Of a stretch of 64,000 bases of DNA, positions 1 to 7,522 are shown one piece after another. Position numbers and translations under genes: made by a program. Every line of letters begins with the position of its first letter. The stretch's first letter is position 1. The stretch is taken from positions 1 to 64,000 of the forward strand of contig JARVGI010000010.1 of the NCBI GenBank assembly GCA_029762625.1, written 5' to 3'. The DNA is from Methanomicrobiaceae archaeon (GTDB lineage Archaea > Halobacteriota > Methanomicrobia > Methanomicrobiales > Methanomicrobiaceae). The notes under the pieces are model-generated. The model worked only from the letters and a program-made list of their open reading frames with translations. It was not told where the DNA came from and ran no database searches.

Positions 1-111
1 AGATCCGTGCACGTGTTCGATGAGTGGTGTGCGGCCCACGGGCTGGTGAAGATCGCCCGGGACGTGTTCGGCGGGGCCGGATCGATTCTCGGGATCGGCG
101 TCGACATGTGA
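1..111 (+). CDS. C-terminal end of an unidentified protein (partial)
   Basis: An open frame runs from the first base of the window to a TGA at 109-111. It encodes the last 36 residues of a protein, ending in GIGVDM, with a small hydrophobic Gly/Ala-rich stretch (residues 23-34). Codon choice is GC-rich like the neighbouring genes. I do not recognise the family from so short a tail. The following 490 bases are non-coding, so this gene ends its transcription unit here. Confidence 0.55.
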   Translation, partial: RSVHVFDEWCAAHGLVKIARDVFGGAGSILGIGVDM

Positions 112-598
112 TATGGAGCCATACAGCCGGCATTCATTTTGCCATTCATCGCTTTCATATTCATGAAATATTGGTGCCGTATTCCGCCCGTAGATGCACG
201 GAAGGCCGGGTGTCATTCCCGTCCGCCGGCTGGTCTGGCGGGCGATCGACCGCGCCGCACTATGTAAGGATTTTGAGCCCGTTCCCGTGCAGGGGGGAAC
301 CGGGGTGCCGGGCCCCTGCCCGCAGGAAAAATAATACATATTTTTATCGTTGTAGCATCAGGTGTGAATACAGGAGATCTTCCATAGCATGGTACAGCGC
401 CTGTGATTATCGATTATCCGAAGAGATTACCAGTGCCGCTAACAGGATCGCCGGATATTTATATATCCCATTTTGTTATATACGTAGCACTTCTTTCTTC
501 TTGCTTGGGAGCGCTTTCTGCCGAGCCGGCAGGCCTCTCGTGTGGAAATTGCACCATAGAACCGTATCCCGAAGGTTCAAAAAACGGGGGGACCCGTC
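112..598. other. Non-coding gap with promoter region of the thioester-like surface protein
   Basis: I see no convincing gene in these 487 bases. The distal part is AT-rich, with TATA-like stretches at about 335-350, 458-465 (tttatata) and 474-482. A short inverted repeat TGCCG-AGC-CGGCA lies at 519-531. It would sit in the leader of the downstream message if transcription starts about 25 bases after the 458-465 box. Confidence 0.4.
458..465 (+). promoter_or_regulatory. TATA box candidate for the PEF-CTERM protein gene
   Basis: The sequence tttatata lies in an AT-rich patch about 135 bases before the ATG at 599. A second TATA-like stretch follows at 474-482. Either would give a leader of about 100 bases. 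There is a G-run (585-591) eight bases before the start codon that can serve as ribosome binding site. Confidence 0.35.
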
Positions 599-1303
599 AT
601 GCGAAAAGGACTTTATATATCTTTCATTGCACTCGCCGTTCTGGCGTTGACAGGCACTGCTTCGGCGTACGATCCGCTCGGCCTCAACCTGCCCGACGAC
701 CCGGTGACGCTCAGGATCACGAGCCTCGGGGGTGACGCGTACATCAACGTGCAGCTGTCGAACATCGATGCCGGATACGATATCGAGAACGGGGAGTATC
801 CGGGCTGGTGTGCGGACGCGGACGATTTCATCTATTATCCGGTGGACTACAACAGCTGCACGCTCTTCTCCAGCTACGACGATGCCGTGCCCAACTACGT
901 CGCTGTCGATGACTGGGACAGGATCAACTACATCGTCAACCAGTTCCGGGACGGCGAATACCCCGATGCCACCTATCAGGAAGTTCAGGCGGCTATCTGG
1001 TACTTTACGCCCCGGGACCACGAAGTCAGCCAATATGTTGCGGATGCGGGCTGGACCATCAACGAGGGCATCTATCAGGACATTGTTGACGATGCCGATA
1101 CGAACGGCGACGGCTTCTTCCCCGGCTACAACGATGTGGTCGGCATCGTCTGCGATAACGGGCAGTGCGTCCAGGTGGTCTTCGTCGAGCTGATCTTCAC
1201 CCCGGTTCCCGAGTTCCCGGTCCTGGCGGTACCGGTCGGGCTGCTGGTGGGCATGGTCGGTGTGGTGGCCATGGTGAAGGGACGCGAATCCGGGCAGTCA
1301 TAA
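599..1303 (+). CDS. Secreted thioester-domain-like protein with PEF-CTERM sorting signal
   Basis: A 234-residue exported surface protein. Residues 1-23 are a signal peptide ending in TASA. The C-terminus (about 203-234) is a PEF-CTERM module: PEF at 204-206, a hydrophobic span, then a basic end (MVKGRE). In methanogens this signal is processed by an archaeosortase. The ectodomain has Cys71 in the motif GWCAD and, 59 residues on, Gln130 in QAAIW. This is the Cys/Gln pairing and Q-x-A-I-W signature of thioester domains, which form an internal Cys-Gln bond used for covalent attachment in Gram-positive adhesins. Further cysteines (87, 185, 190) could form disulfides. The gene stands alone, followed by a T-run. 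Export and the CTERM type are well supported; the thioester is inference from motifs. It could equally be a structural relative without the bond. Confidence 0.8.
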   Translation: MRKGLYISFIALAVLALTGTASAYDPLGLNLPDDPVTLRITSLGGDAYINVQLSNIDAGYDIENGEYPGWCADADDFIYYPVDYNSCTLFSSYDDAVPNYVAVDDWDRINYIVNQFRDGEYPDATYQEVQAAIWYFTPRDHEVSQYVADAGWTINEGIYQDIVDDADTNGDGFFPGYNDVVGIVCDNGQCVQVVFVELIFTPVPEFPVLAVPVGLLVGMVGVVAMVKGRESGQS

Positions 1304-1316
1304 ACAACCACATATT

Positions 1317-1330
1317 CTCCCTTTTTTTTC
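1317..1330 (+). terminator. Oligo-T terminator after the PEF-CTERM gene
   Basis: A run of eight T (1322-1329) lies 19 bases after the stop codon. This is the usual form of intrinsic termination in euryarchaea; no stable hairpin is needed or seen. Confidence 0.5.
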
Positions 1331-1507
1331 AAAATCAGGCATAATTACGTATCTCTTCCCTGAAAATCCTCTTAGACTGCCGGAAGGCGGGCGGCATCGG
1401 GTGCAGCTCGTGGTGCGGCGGAACCGGGACGCATTCGCATGACTGCGGGTCTCGAGATCGAAAAAAGCCACCCCTCGGGAGGTTGTGGTACCGGCGCAGG
1501 AAGCGGA

Positions 1508-1669
1508 CTATTTCACGCGGAATTCGGTCCTGCAGTCAGAGCAGTACACCCGCTCGTTGAAACCCTCGAATCCCCGGTGGATAACATTGTCGGACCCGCA
1601 GTAACAACAGATATCCGCCCCCAGATCAAACCGAATTCTTCGCCAGATCGCGCTCAGATGCGGAACCAT
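1508..1669 (-). CDS. Small zinc-ribbon protein (53 aa)
   Basis: A 53-residue protein with two Cys-pair knuckles: CCYC (residues 31-34 region) and CSDC about 20 residues later, a typical zinc ribbon. The N-terminal third (MVPHLSAIWRRIRFDLGAD) is amphipathic and basic. The frame stays open further upstream, but I chose the ATG at 1667-1669. A good TATA box (ACATATATT on the minus strand, 1694-1701) sits about 27 bases upstream of it, which would give a leaderless message. No Shine-Dalgarno is present. The function is unknown. Small zinc ribbons of this kind are usually nucleic-acid or protein adaptors. Confidence 0.6.
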   Translation of the reverse strand: MVPHLSAIWRRIRFDLGADICCYCGSDNVIHRGFEGFNERVYCSDCRTEFRVK

Positions 1670-1693
1670 AGAAGAGGGTTGACAATTCGATGG

Positions 1694-1701
1694 AATATAT
1701 G
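1694..1701 (-). promoter_or_regulatory. TATA box for the small zinc-ribbon gene
   Basis: On the minus strand the sequence reads ACATATAT. Its position predicts a transcription start at or next to the ATG at 1669, so the message would be leaderless. Confidence 0.45.
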
Positions 1702-2023
1702 TTGTGATTTGTTCTTTCCCAAAATAATGAATATTCTGCGTCTTTATGCGCGATCCGCACGCATTCCGGCGTCCGTGAAGGGGGCATGGCGATCGATCCC
1801 GATCCGGGTTTCGGGCCCCGCGGACCACCGGCTGCCGGGCGGCGCATGGATCCTGCGGCAGACGGGTTGGCCGTCCCTGTCCGGGATAGTATCACGGTCA
1901 TTGTGTCGGCGCCCACCCGGCATCGTCTGCGCGCGCTGGCGCATCTTACCTGGAAATAAAGGGTATAAAGGCATTTTTTCGTAAATAGTGGATGATTTGC
2001 TGATACAGGCCCCGGCATCAGAG

Positions 2024-2031
2024 TATTTATA
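2024..2031 (+). promoter_or_regulatory. TATA box of the porCDAB operon
   Basis: tatttata lies 35-42 bases before the TTG start codon of porC. It predicts a transcription start near 2050 and a leader of about 16 bases carrying the GGGGA ribosome binding site at 2056-2060. Confidence 0.55.
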
Positions 2032-2065
2032 TCTATTAATCATGTAAAATTATACGGGGATTTTT

Positions 2066-2611
2066 TTGAGAGAGCTACGTATCCATGGACGAGGTGGACA
2101 GGGCTCTGTTACTGCTGCCGAATTGATAGCGGTCGCTGCATTTAAAAGCGGCGTCTACTCGCAGGCATTTCCCGCGTTTGGCGTAGAGCGGCGGGGTGCT
2201 CCGGTTCAGGCATTCGTGCGGTTCAGTGACAGCAAGATTCGCCTCAGAAGTCAGGTCTATGAGCCTGACTATATCATCGTGCAGGATTCCACCCTGATCA
2301 AGGACGTGAATGTCTTTGCAGGAATGAAAGAAGGCAGCATTGCGATAATCAATACCGAGAAGGGAGGGGCCGCGTTTGACGTACCCCCCGGGGTGCGCGT
2401 GGTCACCCTCGATGCGACCCGCATCGCCCTGGAGGTGCTTGGCATTCCCATCACCAATACCTCGCTGATGGGTGCATTTGCTGCGGCAACCGGCGAGATA
2501 CAGTTCCCCGCCCTCGCAGAAGCCCTCGACGAGCGCTTCTCCGGGCCCCTCGCCGAGAAAAACATCGAGGCGGCCCGCCGTGCATTTGCTGCGGTTGGAG
2601 GGGAGGCCTGA
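2066..2611 (+). CDS. porC: Pyruvate:ferredoxin oxidoreductase, gamma subunit
   Basis: The 181-residue gamma subunit of the 2-oxoacid:ferredoxin oxidoreductase complex. The N-terminal GRGGQG motif (residues 8-13) and the following GVERRGAPV segment are diagnostic of the family. The complex oxidises pyruvate to acetyl-CoA plus CO2, or runs in reverse to fix CO2 in autotrophic methanogens, with ferredoxin as electron carrier. The start is a TTG preceded by GGGGA with six bases spacing; no ATG is placed suitably. The stop overlaps the porD start by one base (TGATG). Gamma-delta-alpha-beta gene order fits pyruvate rather than 2-oxoglutarate as substrate. Confidence 0.93.
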   Translation: MRELRIHGRGGQGSVTAAELIAVAAFKSGVYSQAFPAFGVERRGAPVQAFVRFSDSKIRLRSQVYEPDYIIVQDSTLIKDVNVFAGMKEGSIAIINTEKGGAAFDVPPGVRVVTLDATRIALEVLGIPITNTSLMGAFAAATGEIQFPALAEALDERFSGPLAEKNIEAARRAFAAVGGEA

Positions 2612-2871
2612 TGCCGCTCAATGTGGGATGCGCTGCACGGCCCGGCAGGGCGCGTGACAACAAAACCGGCTCGTGGCGGGTGTTTCGGCCGACGGTCGAC
2701 AGCGAGACGTGCAAGAAGTGCGGGCTCTGCGTGCTCATCTGTCCCGAGGGCTGCATCCGCGAGGGCAACGACGAACTGCCGGTGGTGGATTACGCGTACT
2801 GCAAAGGGTGCGGACTCTGCGCTGAGGAATGCCCCGCGGAGGCGATCGCAATGGAACAGGAGGAAAAATAG
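2611..2871 (+). CDS. porD: Pyruvate:ferredoxin oxidoreductase, delta subunit (2x[4Fe-4S])
   Basis: An 86-residue ferredoxin-like subunit with two complete CxxCxxCxxxC clusters: Cys34/37/40/44 and Cys64/67/70/74. It passes electrons from the thiamine-diphosphate site of the beta subunit to external ferredoxin. The ATG overlaps the porC stop by one base, and the TAG is directly followed by the porA ATG, so the four subunits are translationally coupled. Confidence 0.93.
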   Translation: MPLNVGCAARPGRARDNKTGSWRVFRPTVDSETCKKCGLCVLICPEGCIREGNDELPVVDYAYCKGCGLCAEECPAEAIAMEQEEK

Positions 2872-4032
2872 ATGATGGAAATCATGGAGGGGTCGCACGC
2901 GGTCGCCGAAGCCGTCAAAAGGTGCCGGCCTGAAGTCGTATCCGCCTACCCCATCACCCCCCAGACCCATATCGTTGAGCGGCTCGCCGAGTTTGTCGCC
3001 GACGGCGAGATGGAGAGCGACTACCTCACGGTGGACAGCGAATTCTCCGCCCTCTCCGCCTGCGTGGGGGCATCGGCCGCAGGATCGAGGGTCTACTCTT
3101 CCACCTCCTCGCAGGGGCTCATCCTCATGGCAGAAGTCTGCTTCAACGCCTCCGGCATGCGCCTGCCCATCGTGATGTCCATCGCCAACCGGGCGCTGGG
3201 CGCACCGCTCTCCATCTGGAACGACCAGCAGGACTCCATCGCCATGCGCGATTCAGGCTGGTTCCAGCTGTATGCCGAGGACGTGCAGGAGCTCGTCGAC
3301 TACCATTTCCTCTCCTACCGAGTCGCCGAAGACCACAACATCCTCCTTCCCGGGTTTGTCTGCTTCGACGGCTTTATCCTCTCCCACACCTACGAGCCCG
3401 TGGACATCCCGGATCAGGAGACGGTCGACGCCTACCTGCCGGTATTCGACCCCTACCAGAAGCTCGACGCGAACGACCCCATCAGTATGGGGATGTACGC
3501 CACGCCCGACTACTACATGGAGTTCCGGTACGAACTCGACCGGGCGATGGAGCGGGCCGCCGGGGCCATCGAGGATGCAGGAAGGGCCTTCGGCGAGCAT
3601 TTCGGCCGGGAGTATGGGTCGCTCGTGGAGGCGTACCGCATGGACGATGCCGATACGGCACTCGTGGCCATGGGATCCATCTGCGGCACCGTGAAGGATG
3701 CGGTGGACGAGATGCGTGATGCGGGCCGCAAAGTGGGGCTCTTGAAGCTGCGGAGCTTCCGCCCGTTCCCGCAAGCGGAGGTGGCACGCGCGCTCGACGG
3801 CGTCGCAGCGGTGGCGGTGCTCGACAAGAACATCTCCCCCGGCATGGCCATGAAAGGCGCCGTCGGCCTCGAGGTCAGGGACGCGCTCTGGAAAACCGGG
3901 ATCGATGTCTACTCTTACGTCATCGGCCTCGGCGGGAGGGATGTGCGGAAAAAAGATATCGCTGCGGTTGCCGATCTGGCCGAGAGCGGCAGGGGCGATA
4001 TGTTCTACGGACTGCGCGAGGAGCTGATCTGA
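2872..4032 (+). CDS. porA: Pyruvate:ferredoxin oxidoreductase, alpha subunit
   Basis: The 386-residue alpha subunit. The N-terminal pyrimidine-binding domain shows AYPITPQT (about residue 24), the TSSQGL segment near 78, and ANRALGAP with RDSGWFQLY. These match archaeal PorA closely. The C-terminal third is the transketolase-C-like domain (FRPFP, LDKNISPG). It pairs with PorB to form the thiamine-diphosphate catalytic dimer. Two Met codons stand in tandem at the start. The stop TGA directly abuts the porB ATG. Confidence 0.94.
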   Translation: MMEIMEGSHAVAEAVKRCRPEVVSAYPITPQTHIVERLAEFVADGEMESDYLTVDSEFSALSACVGASAAGSRVYSSTSSQGLILMAEVCFNASGMRLPIVMSIANRALGAPLSIWNDQQDSIAMRDSGWFQLYAEDVQELVDYHFLSYRVAEDHNILLPGFVCFDGFILSHTYEPVDIPDQETVDAYLPVFDPYQKLDANDPISMGMYATPDYYMEFRYELDRAMERAAGAIEDAGRAFGEHFGREYGSLVEAYRMDDADTALVAMGSICGTVKDAVDEMRDAGRKVGLLKLRSFRPFPQAEVARALDGVAAVAVLDKNISPGMAMKGAVGLEVRDALWKTGIDVYSYVIGLGGRDVRKKDIAAVADLAESGRGDMFYGLREELI

Positions 4033-4926
4033 ATGGTTGACAAATCACTCGAACTCTTTGATTGCGGGCACCGCGCCTGCGGCGGCTGCGGGCCGGCCCT
4101 CGCCGCGCGCCTCATCCTCAAGGGCGCCGGGGCGGACTCCATCGTGGTTGCCTCGACCGGGTGCATGGAGGTATTTTCGACGCCCTACCCGGAGACGGCA
4201 TGGAAGGTGCCATGGATCCACTCGCTCTTTGAAAATGCCTCGGCGGTCGCATCGGGGATAGAAGCATCGCTCAAACGCCAGGGCCGCACCGAAAAGGTCC
4301 TCTGCATCTGCGGTGACGGCGCGACCTTCGATATCGGCATGCTCTGCATCAGCGGGGCATTCGAGCGCGGCCACGATATCACCTACATCTGCTACGACAA
4401 CGAGGCGTACATGAACACCGGCGTGCAGCGCTCGGGCGCCACGCCCTACGATGCCAGCACCACCACGAGTCCTGCGGGAAAGGAGTCCTTCGGCAACAAA
4501 CGCCCCAAAAAGGACATGCCGCAGATCCTCGCCGCCCACGGCGCGCCCTATGTGGCCACGGCATCCGTTGCCTACCCGAACGATCTCATGCAGAAGGTGG
4601 AGCGCGCGGTCGAAACCCCGGGTCCCTGCTACCTCCAGATTCATGCCCCCTGCAGCACCGGCTGGGGTTTTGAGGGCGGAAAGACCATGGAAATCGGAAA
4701 ACTCGCCATCCAGACGGGCCTGTGGGTGAACTTCGAGATGGTCGACGGCGAGATCGCGAAAGCCAAGAAGGTCGTGCGCAAACCGGTCGACGAGTACCTG
4801 ATGGCGCAGAAGCGGTTCCGCCACCTCTTCAAGCCGGCCCGCAACGAAGAGGAGATCGCCAAGATCCAGGCGATCGCCGATACAAATGCCGAAAAGTACG
4901 GGATCGACATCGAATTGAAAAAATAG
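4033..4926 (+). CDS. porB: Pyruvate:ferredoxin oxidoreductase, beta subunit (TPP-binding)
   Basis: The 297-residue catalytic subunit. The N-terminal HRACGGCG supplies two cluster cysteines. TPYPETAWKVPWIH is a hallmark of pyruvate-type beta subunits. GDGATFDIG followed by YDNEAYMNTG is the thiamine-diphosphate/Mg binding motif (GDG...N). Length is normal for the family. This is the last gene of the operon. Downstream the minus-strand gene begins within 30 bases, so the two units converge. Confidence 0.94.
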   Translation: MVDKSLELFDCGHRACGGCGPALAARLILKGAGADSIVVASTGCMEVFSTPYPETAWKVPWIHSLFENASAVASGIEASLKRQGRTEKVLCICGDGATFDIGMLCISGAFERGHDITYICYDNEAYMNTGVQRSGATPYDASTTTSPAGKESFGNKRPKKDMPQILAAHGAPYVATASVAYPNDLMQKVERAVETPGPCYLQIHAPCSTGWGFEGGKTMEIGKLAIQTGLWVNFEMVDGEIAKAKKVVRKPVDEYLMAQKRFRHLFKPARNEEEIAKIQAIADTNAEKYGIDIELKK

Positions 4927-4953
4927 GGAGGGGAAAAGACACCCCCCCGCACA

Positions 4954-5568
4954 TCACTGCCTTTTTTGCCGGAAGATCAGGTAAGGGAGGATGAAGATGG
5001 CGCAGAGGATGATCCAGAAACTGCCGAAGATCAGGAGCGCCCGCTCCCGCAGGTCATCGTAGAACCGGACCTCGACAAACCTCGCGGTTTCCCACGCGAT
5101 GATGACCGCGCCGTCCTCCTCCTCGGTCACCTCGCCGCCGGGGCTGATGACGCCGAGAAAGGGGTTGCGCACGTCCAATCCCGCAGGAAGCACCACCGTG
5201 ACCATATAGGGCTGATCGAAGTCCGCCTGCAGGCTGCTATCGCTGATAAACCCCCGGTAGGTGATGGTGTAGTTTCCTTCCGGAAACGTGATGCTTCCCC
5301 GCCCGCGATCTTCGAATGCCACCGCTCCGGCCGGGCCGCTGACCCGGATGGAATCGACCTCCTTCGGGATGCGTTCGCCGAGCAGCCCGCGTTCGATGAA
5401 TGTGTACCTGTCCGCGTTCTCGACCTCGATCGAGGCGTTATATGCCGTGCCGTCTGCGGCGACCGTGAACGTCGCGTTCAGGGCGGCCGCCGGGATGCAC
5501 ACGATCAGGAGTACAAGACAGAGAGCAGCGATTCCTGTGTAGCATCGATTTCTATGGGAGGTTCGCAT
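4954..5568 (-). CDS. Membrane-anchored extracytoplasmic protein (DUF5803-like)
   Basis: A 204-residue protein with a signal peptide (hydrophobic core about residues 13-29, ending AAA), a beta-rich ectodomain of about 140 residues, and one C-terminal transmembrane helix (about 178-200) followed by a basic RQKRQ tail inside the cell. The layout and sequence resemble the DUF5803 family of euryarchaea; the assignment is from memory and unverified. Its start lies inside the 3' end of thrC, with a 64-base overlap in another frame. That is long, but the only ATG that preserves the signal peptide is here. Function unknown. Confidence 0.7.
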   Translation of the reverse strand: MRTSHRNRCYTGIAALCLVLLIVCIPAAALNATFTVAADGTAYNASIEVENADRYTFIERGLLGERIPKEVDSIRVSGPAGAVAFEDRGRGSITFPEGNYTITYRGFISDSSLQADFDQPYMVTVVLPAGLDVRNPFLGVISPGGEVTEEEDGAVIIAWETARFVEVRFYDDLRERALLIFGSFWIILCAIFILPYLIFRQKRQ

Positions 5569-6710
5569 TGCTTCACCACAGTCTCCGGGTCTTTGAGCAG
5601 ATGGCCGGTCACCACGCAGACAATTCTCTCGTCCCGGCCGATGATGCCCGATTCTGCCAGTTTTTTCACGCCTGCGACCGATGCGGCGGACGCGGGCTCC
5701 ACGCCGATGCCCTCTTTCCGTGCGAGGTCACGCTGCATGGCCAGGATCTCCTCGTCGGTCACCGCAGCAGCGGTCCCGCCGGTCTGCCTGATGGCGGCAA
5801 GCGCCTTTTCCGCGTTCACGGGGGCGCCGATCCTGATGGCGGTGGCGATCGTCTCCGGTTCGGTGCAGGGAATGACTTCGGGAAAGCCCAGCTCGACAGC
5901 GTCCACCACCGGGCGCGATCCCGCCGCCTGGATGCCCGTCATCATGGGGAGGTCCTCGATGAACCCCAGGTGCCGGAGTTCGCGAAGCCCCTTGTGGACC
6001 GCTGATATATTGCCTGCGTTGCCGACGGGCAGGACCATCCGGTCCGGGACGCCGCCGAGCTGGTCCACCATCTCAAGGCCGATGGTCTTCTGCCCTTCAA
6101 GCCGGTAGGGGTTGACCGAGTTGAGCAGGTAGAGGCCGTGGGAGATGCAGAGGGAGTGCACCATTTCCAGCGCTTTATCGAAATTGTCCCGGATGGCGAT
6201 GACCTTCGCCCCGTGCATCAGCGCCTGCGCGACCTTGCCGAGGGCGACCTTCCCCGCGGGGAGCAGGACGACGGCGGGAATACCCCCTTTTGCCGCGTAG
6301 GCGGCAAGGCTTGCGGATGTGTTGCCGGTGCTCGCGCAGGCGACGCTCGTCATGCCCAGCTGCAGGGCCATGCTCACCCCGACGGTCATCCCGCGGTCCT
6401 TGAAGGAACCGGTGGGGTTCATGCCCTCGTGCTTTGCATAGAGCTCGGGGACCCCGAGTTCCTCTCCGATCCTTTTCAGGTGGTAGAGCGGCGTCCCCCC
6501 CTCCTGCAGGGAGACCGGTTCACCGGCGACGGGGAGCAGTTCCCGGTACCGCCACACGCTCAGGGGGCGTCGGTCCCATACCCCCCGGTCGATCTCGATT
6601 GCATCGAGGTCGTATTCCACGGCGAGCAGGTGATCGCACCGCCGACACCGGTACAGGACCTCCTGTGGAGCGTATTCGGCACCGCAATTCACGCAGACGA
6701 TACGGTACAT
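5505..6710 (-). CDS. thrC: Threonine synthase
   Basis: A 401-residue PLP enzyme converting O-phosphohomoserine to threonine. Residues 1-30 form a zinc-ribbon-like N-terminus (Cys6, Cys9, Cys22, Cys25), as in archaeal ThrC. Lys104 in NPTGSFKDRG is the PLP Schiff-base lysine. ASTGNTSASLAAYAAKGG and the glycine-rich PVGNAGN segment bind the cofactor phosphate. The ATG at 6708-6710 was chosen because the family begins with the zinc ribbon; the frame extends 66 codons upstream without conserved sequence. No Shine-Dalgarno is seen. A TATA-like stretch at 6733-6745 suggests a short or absent leader. Confidence 0.94.
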   Translation of the reverse strand: MYRIVCVNCGAEYAPQEVLYRCRRCDHLLAVEYDLDAIEIDRGVWDRRPLSVWRYRELLPVAGEPVSLQEGGTPLYHLKRIGEELGVPELYAKHEGMNPTGSFKDRGMTVGVSMALQLGMTSVACASTGNTSASLAAYAAKGGIPAVVLLPAGKVALGKVAQALMHGAKVIAIRDNFDKALEMVHSLCISHGLYLLNSVNPYRLEGQKTIGLEMVDQLGGVPDRMVLPVGNAGNISAVHKGLRELRHLGFIEDLPMMTGIQAAGSRPVVDAVELGFPEVIPCTEPETIATAIRIGAPVNAEKALAAIRQTGGTAAAVTDEEILAMQRDLARKEGIGVEPASAASVAGVKKLAESGIIGRDERIVCVVTGHLLKDPETVVKQCEPPIEIDATQESLLSVLYS

Positions 6711-6787
6711 GGTATGTACTTTGCTGCTGGTGATACTAATAATAGTGGAAGCGGAACACCGAAACCGCCCCGTACTCGCCTGCCTGC

Positions 6788-7522
6788 TCAGTGGATGCGG
6801 ACGCCCGAAAGTGCGAGGAAGAGCGCCCAGATGCCACCCGCGAGCATTCCTGACACCATCTTTGCCGTGGTTCCGGGGATGGCCAGCAGCGGTTCGGCAA
6901 TGAGGCACAGAAAGGTCGAGGCACCCAGCACCGCGCCGAGCAGTTCGGGCCGTTTTTCAAGGCGGCTGCCCGGGGCTACCCTGCCCCGCAGTTTCCGCCT
7001 GCTGAAGGGGAGCATCCAGGCGATGCCGCCGCGCGTGGTGGAGTCGGCGAGAAGGTGCAGGAAACACCCTGCAAAGAACGCCGCCCCGAAGACCGCCACG
7101 GGAAGGGGGTCGGGATCCCCGAATACCGAAGCTGTCAGCCAGATATACGCAATGAGGGTGGCCGTGGTCAGGCTGATGCCGGGAAGGGAATGCAGCACGC
7201 CGCGGTGGTGGGGGCGGACCCTGCCGATGCTCGCCACCAGCAGGATGGCGGAGAGGGGAACATATATGAAATAGCGGATGAACGTGCCGATCAGGGGGAG
7301 GATGGGGGCGGTGTGCCGTTTGAGCCGGCGGAAATAGCCCCTCCTGCTCCGCAACCCGTGCATGATGGCCGCATCGGGGGAATCCGCATCCGGGGCGAGG
7401 GAACCTAAAAAAATGCCCCCGAAGGCGATGAGCACGAGTTCGGGAGGGAGTGTGCTGATCCACGGGGCGAGGGCGAGGCTGCCGCTCAGGATGCCGATCA
7501 GTGCATGCTGTTCTCCCCGCAT
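6788..7522 (-). CDS. Membrane-bound metal-dependent hydrolase family protein (YdjM/DUF457-like)
   Basis: A 244-residue integral membrane protein. Its N-terminal segment has the family pattern EQHALIG, then FLGSLAPDADSPD, and a later HHRGVLHSLPG plus HLLADSTTRGG. These His/Asp motifs resemble the metal-dependent membrane hydrolases of the YdjM/DUF457 group. Five or six hydrophobic helices are predicted. The ATG at 7520-7522 lies 25 bases inside the nitrilase-family gene upstream, implying coupled translation. Substrate unknown. Confidence 0.78.
   Translation of the reverse strand: MRGEQHALIGILSGSLALAPWISTLPPELVLIAFGGIFLGSLAPDADSPDAAIMHGLRSRRGYFRRLKRHTAPILPLIGTFIRYFIYVPLSAILLVASIGRVRPHHRGVLHSLPGISLTTATLIAYIWLTASVFGDPDPLPVAVFGAAFFAGCFLHLLADSTTRGGIAWMLPFSRRKLRGRVAPGSRLEKRPELLGAVLGASTFLCLIAEPLLAIPGTTAKMVSGMLAGGIWALFLALSGVRIH

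Larger units (their letters stand above)
1670..2065. other. Intergenic region between divergent zinc-ribbon and por genes
   Basis: No gene is visible in these 396 bases. The left end carries the minus-strand promoter of the zinc-ribbon gene, and the right end the plus-strand promoter of porC. The middle (1741-1960) is GC-rich with no recognisable structure. The 9-mer TATTCTGCG at 1732-1740 recurs in two other intergenic regions. Confidence 0.4.

Noticed and set aside
4966-6108. Long plus-strand frames opposite thrC and the membrane protein
   Set aside because: They are antisense shadows: the minus-strand reading gives complete, motif-bearing proteins, while the plus-strand translation is acidic low-complexity sequence.
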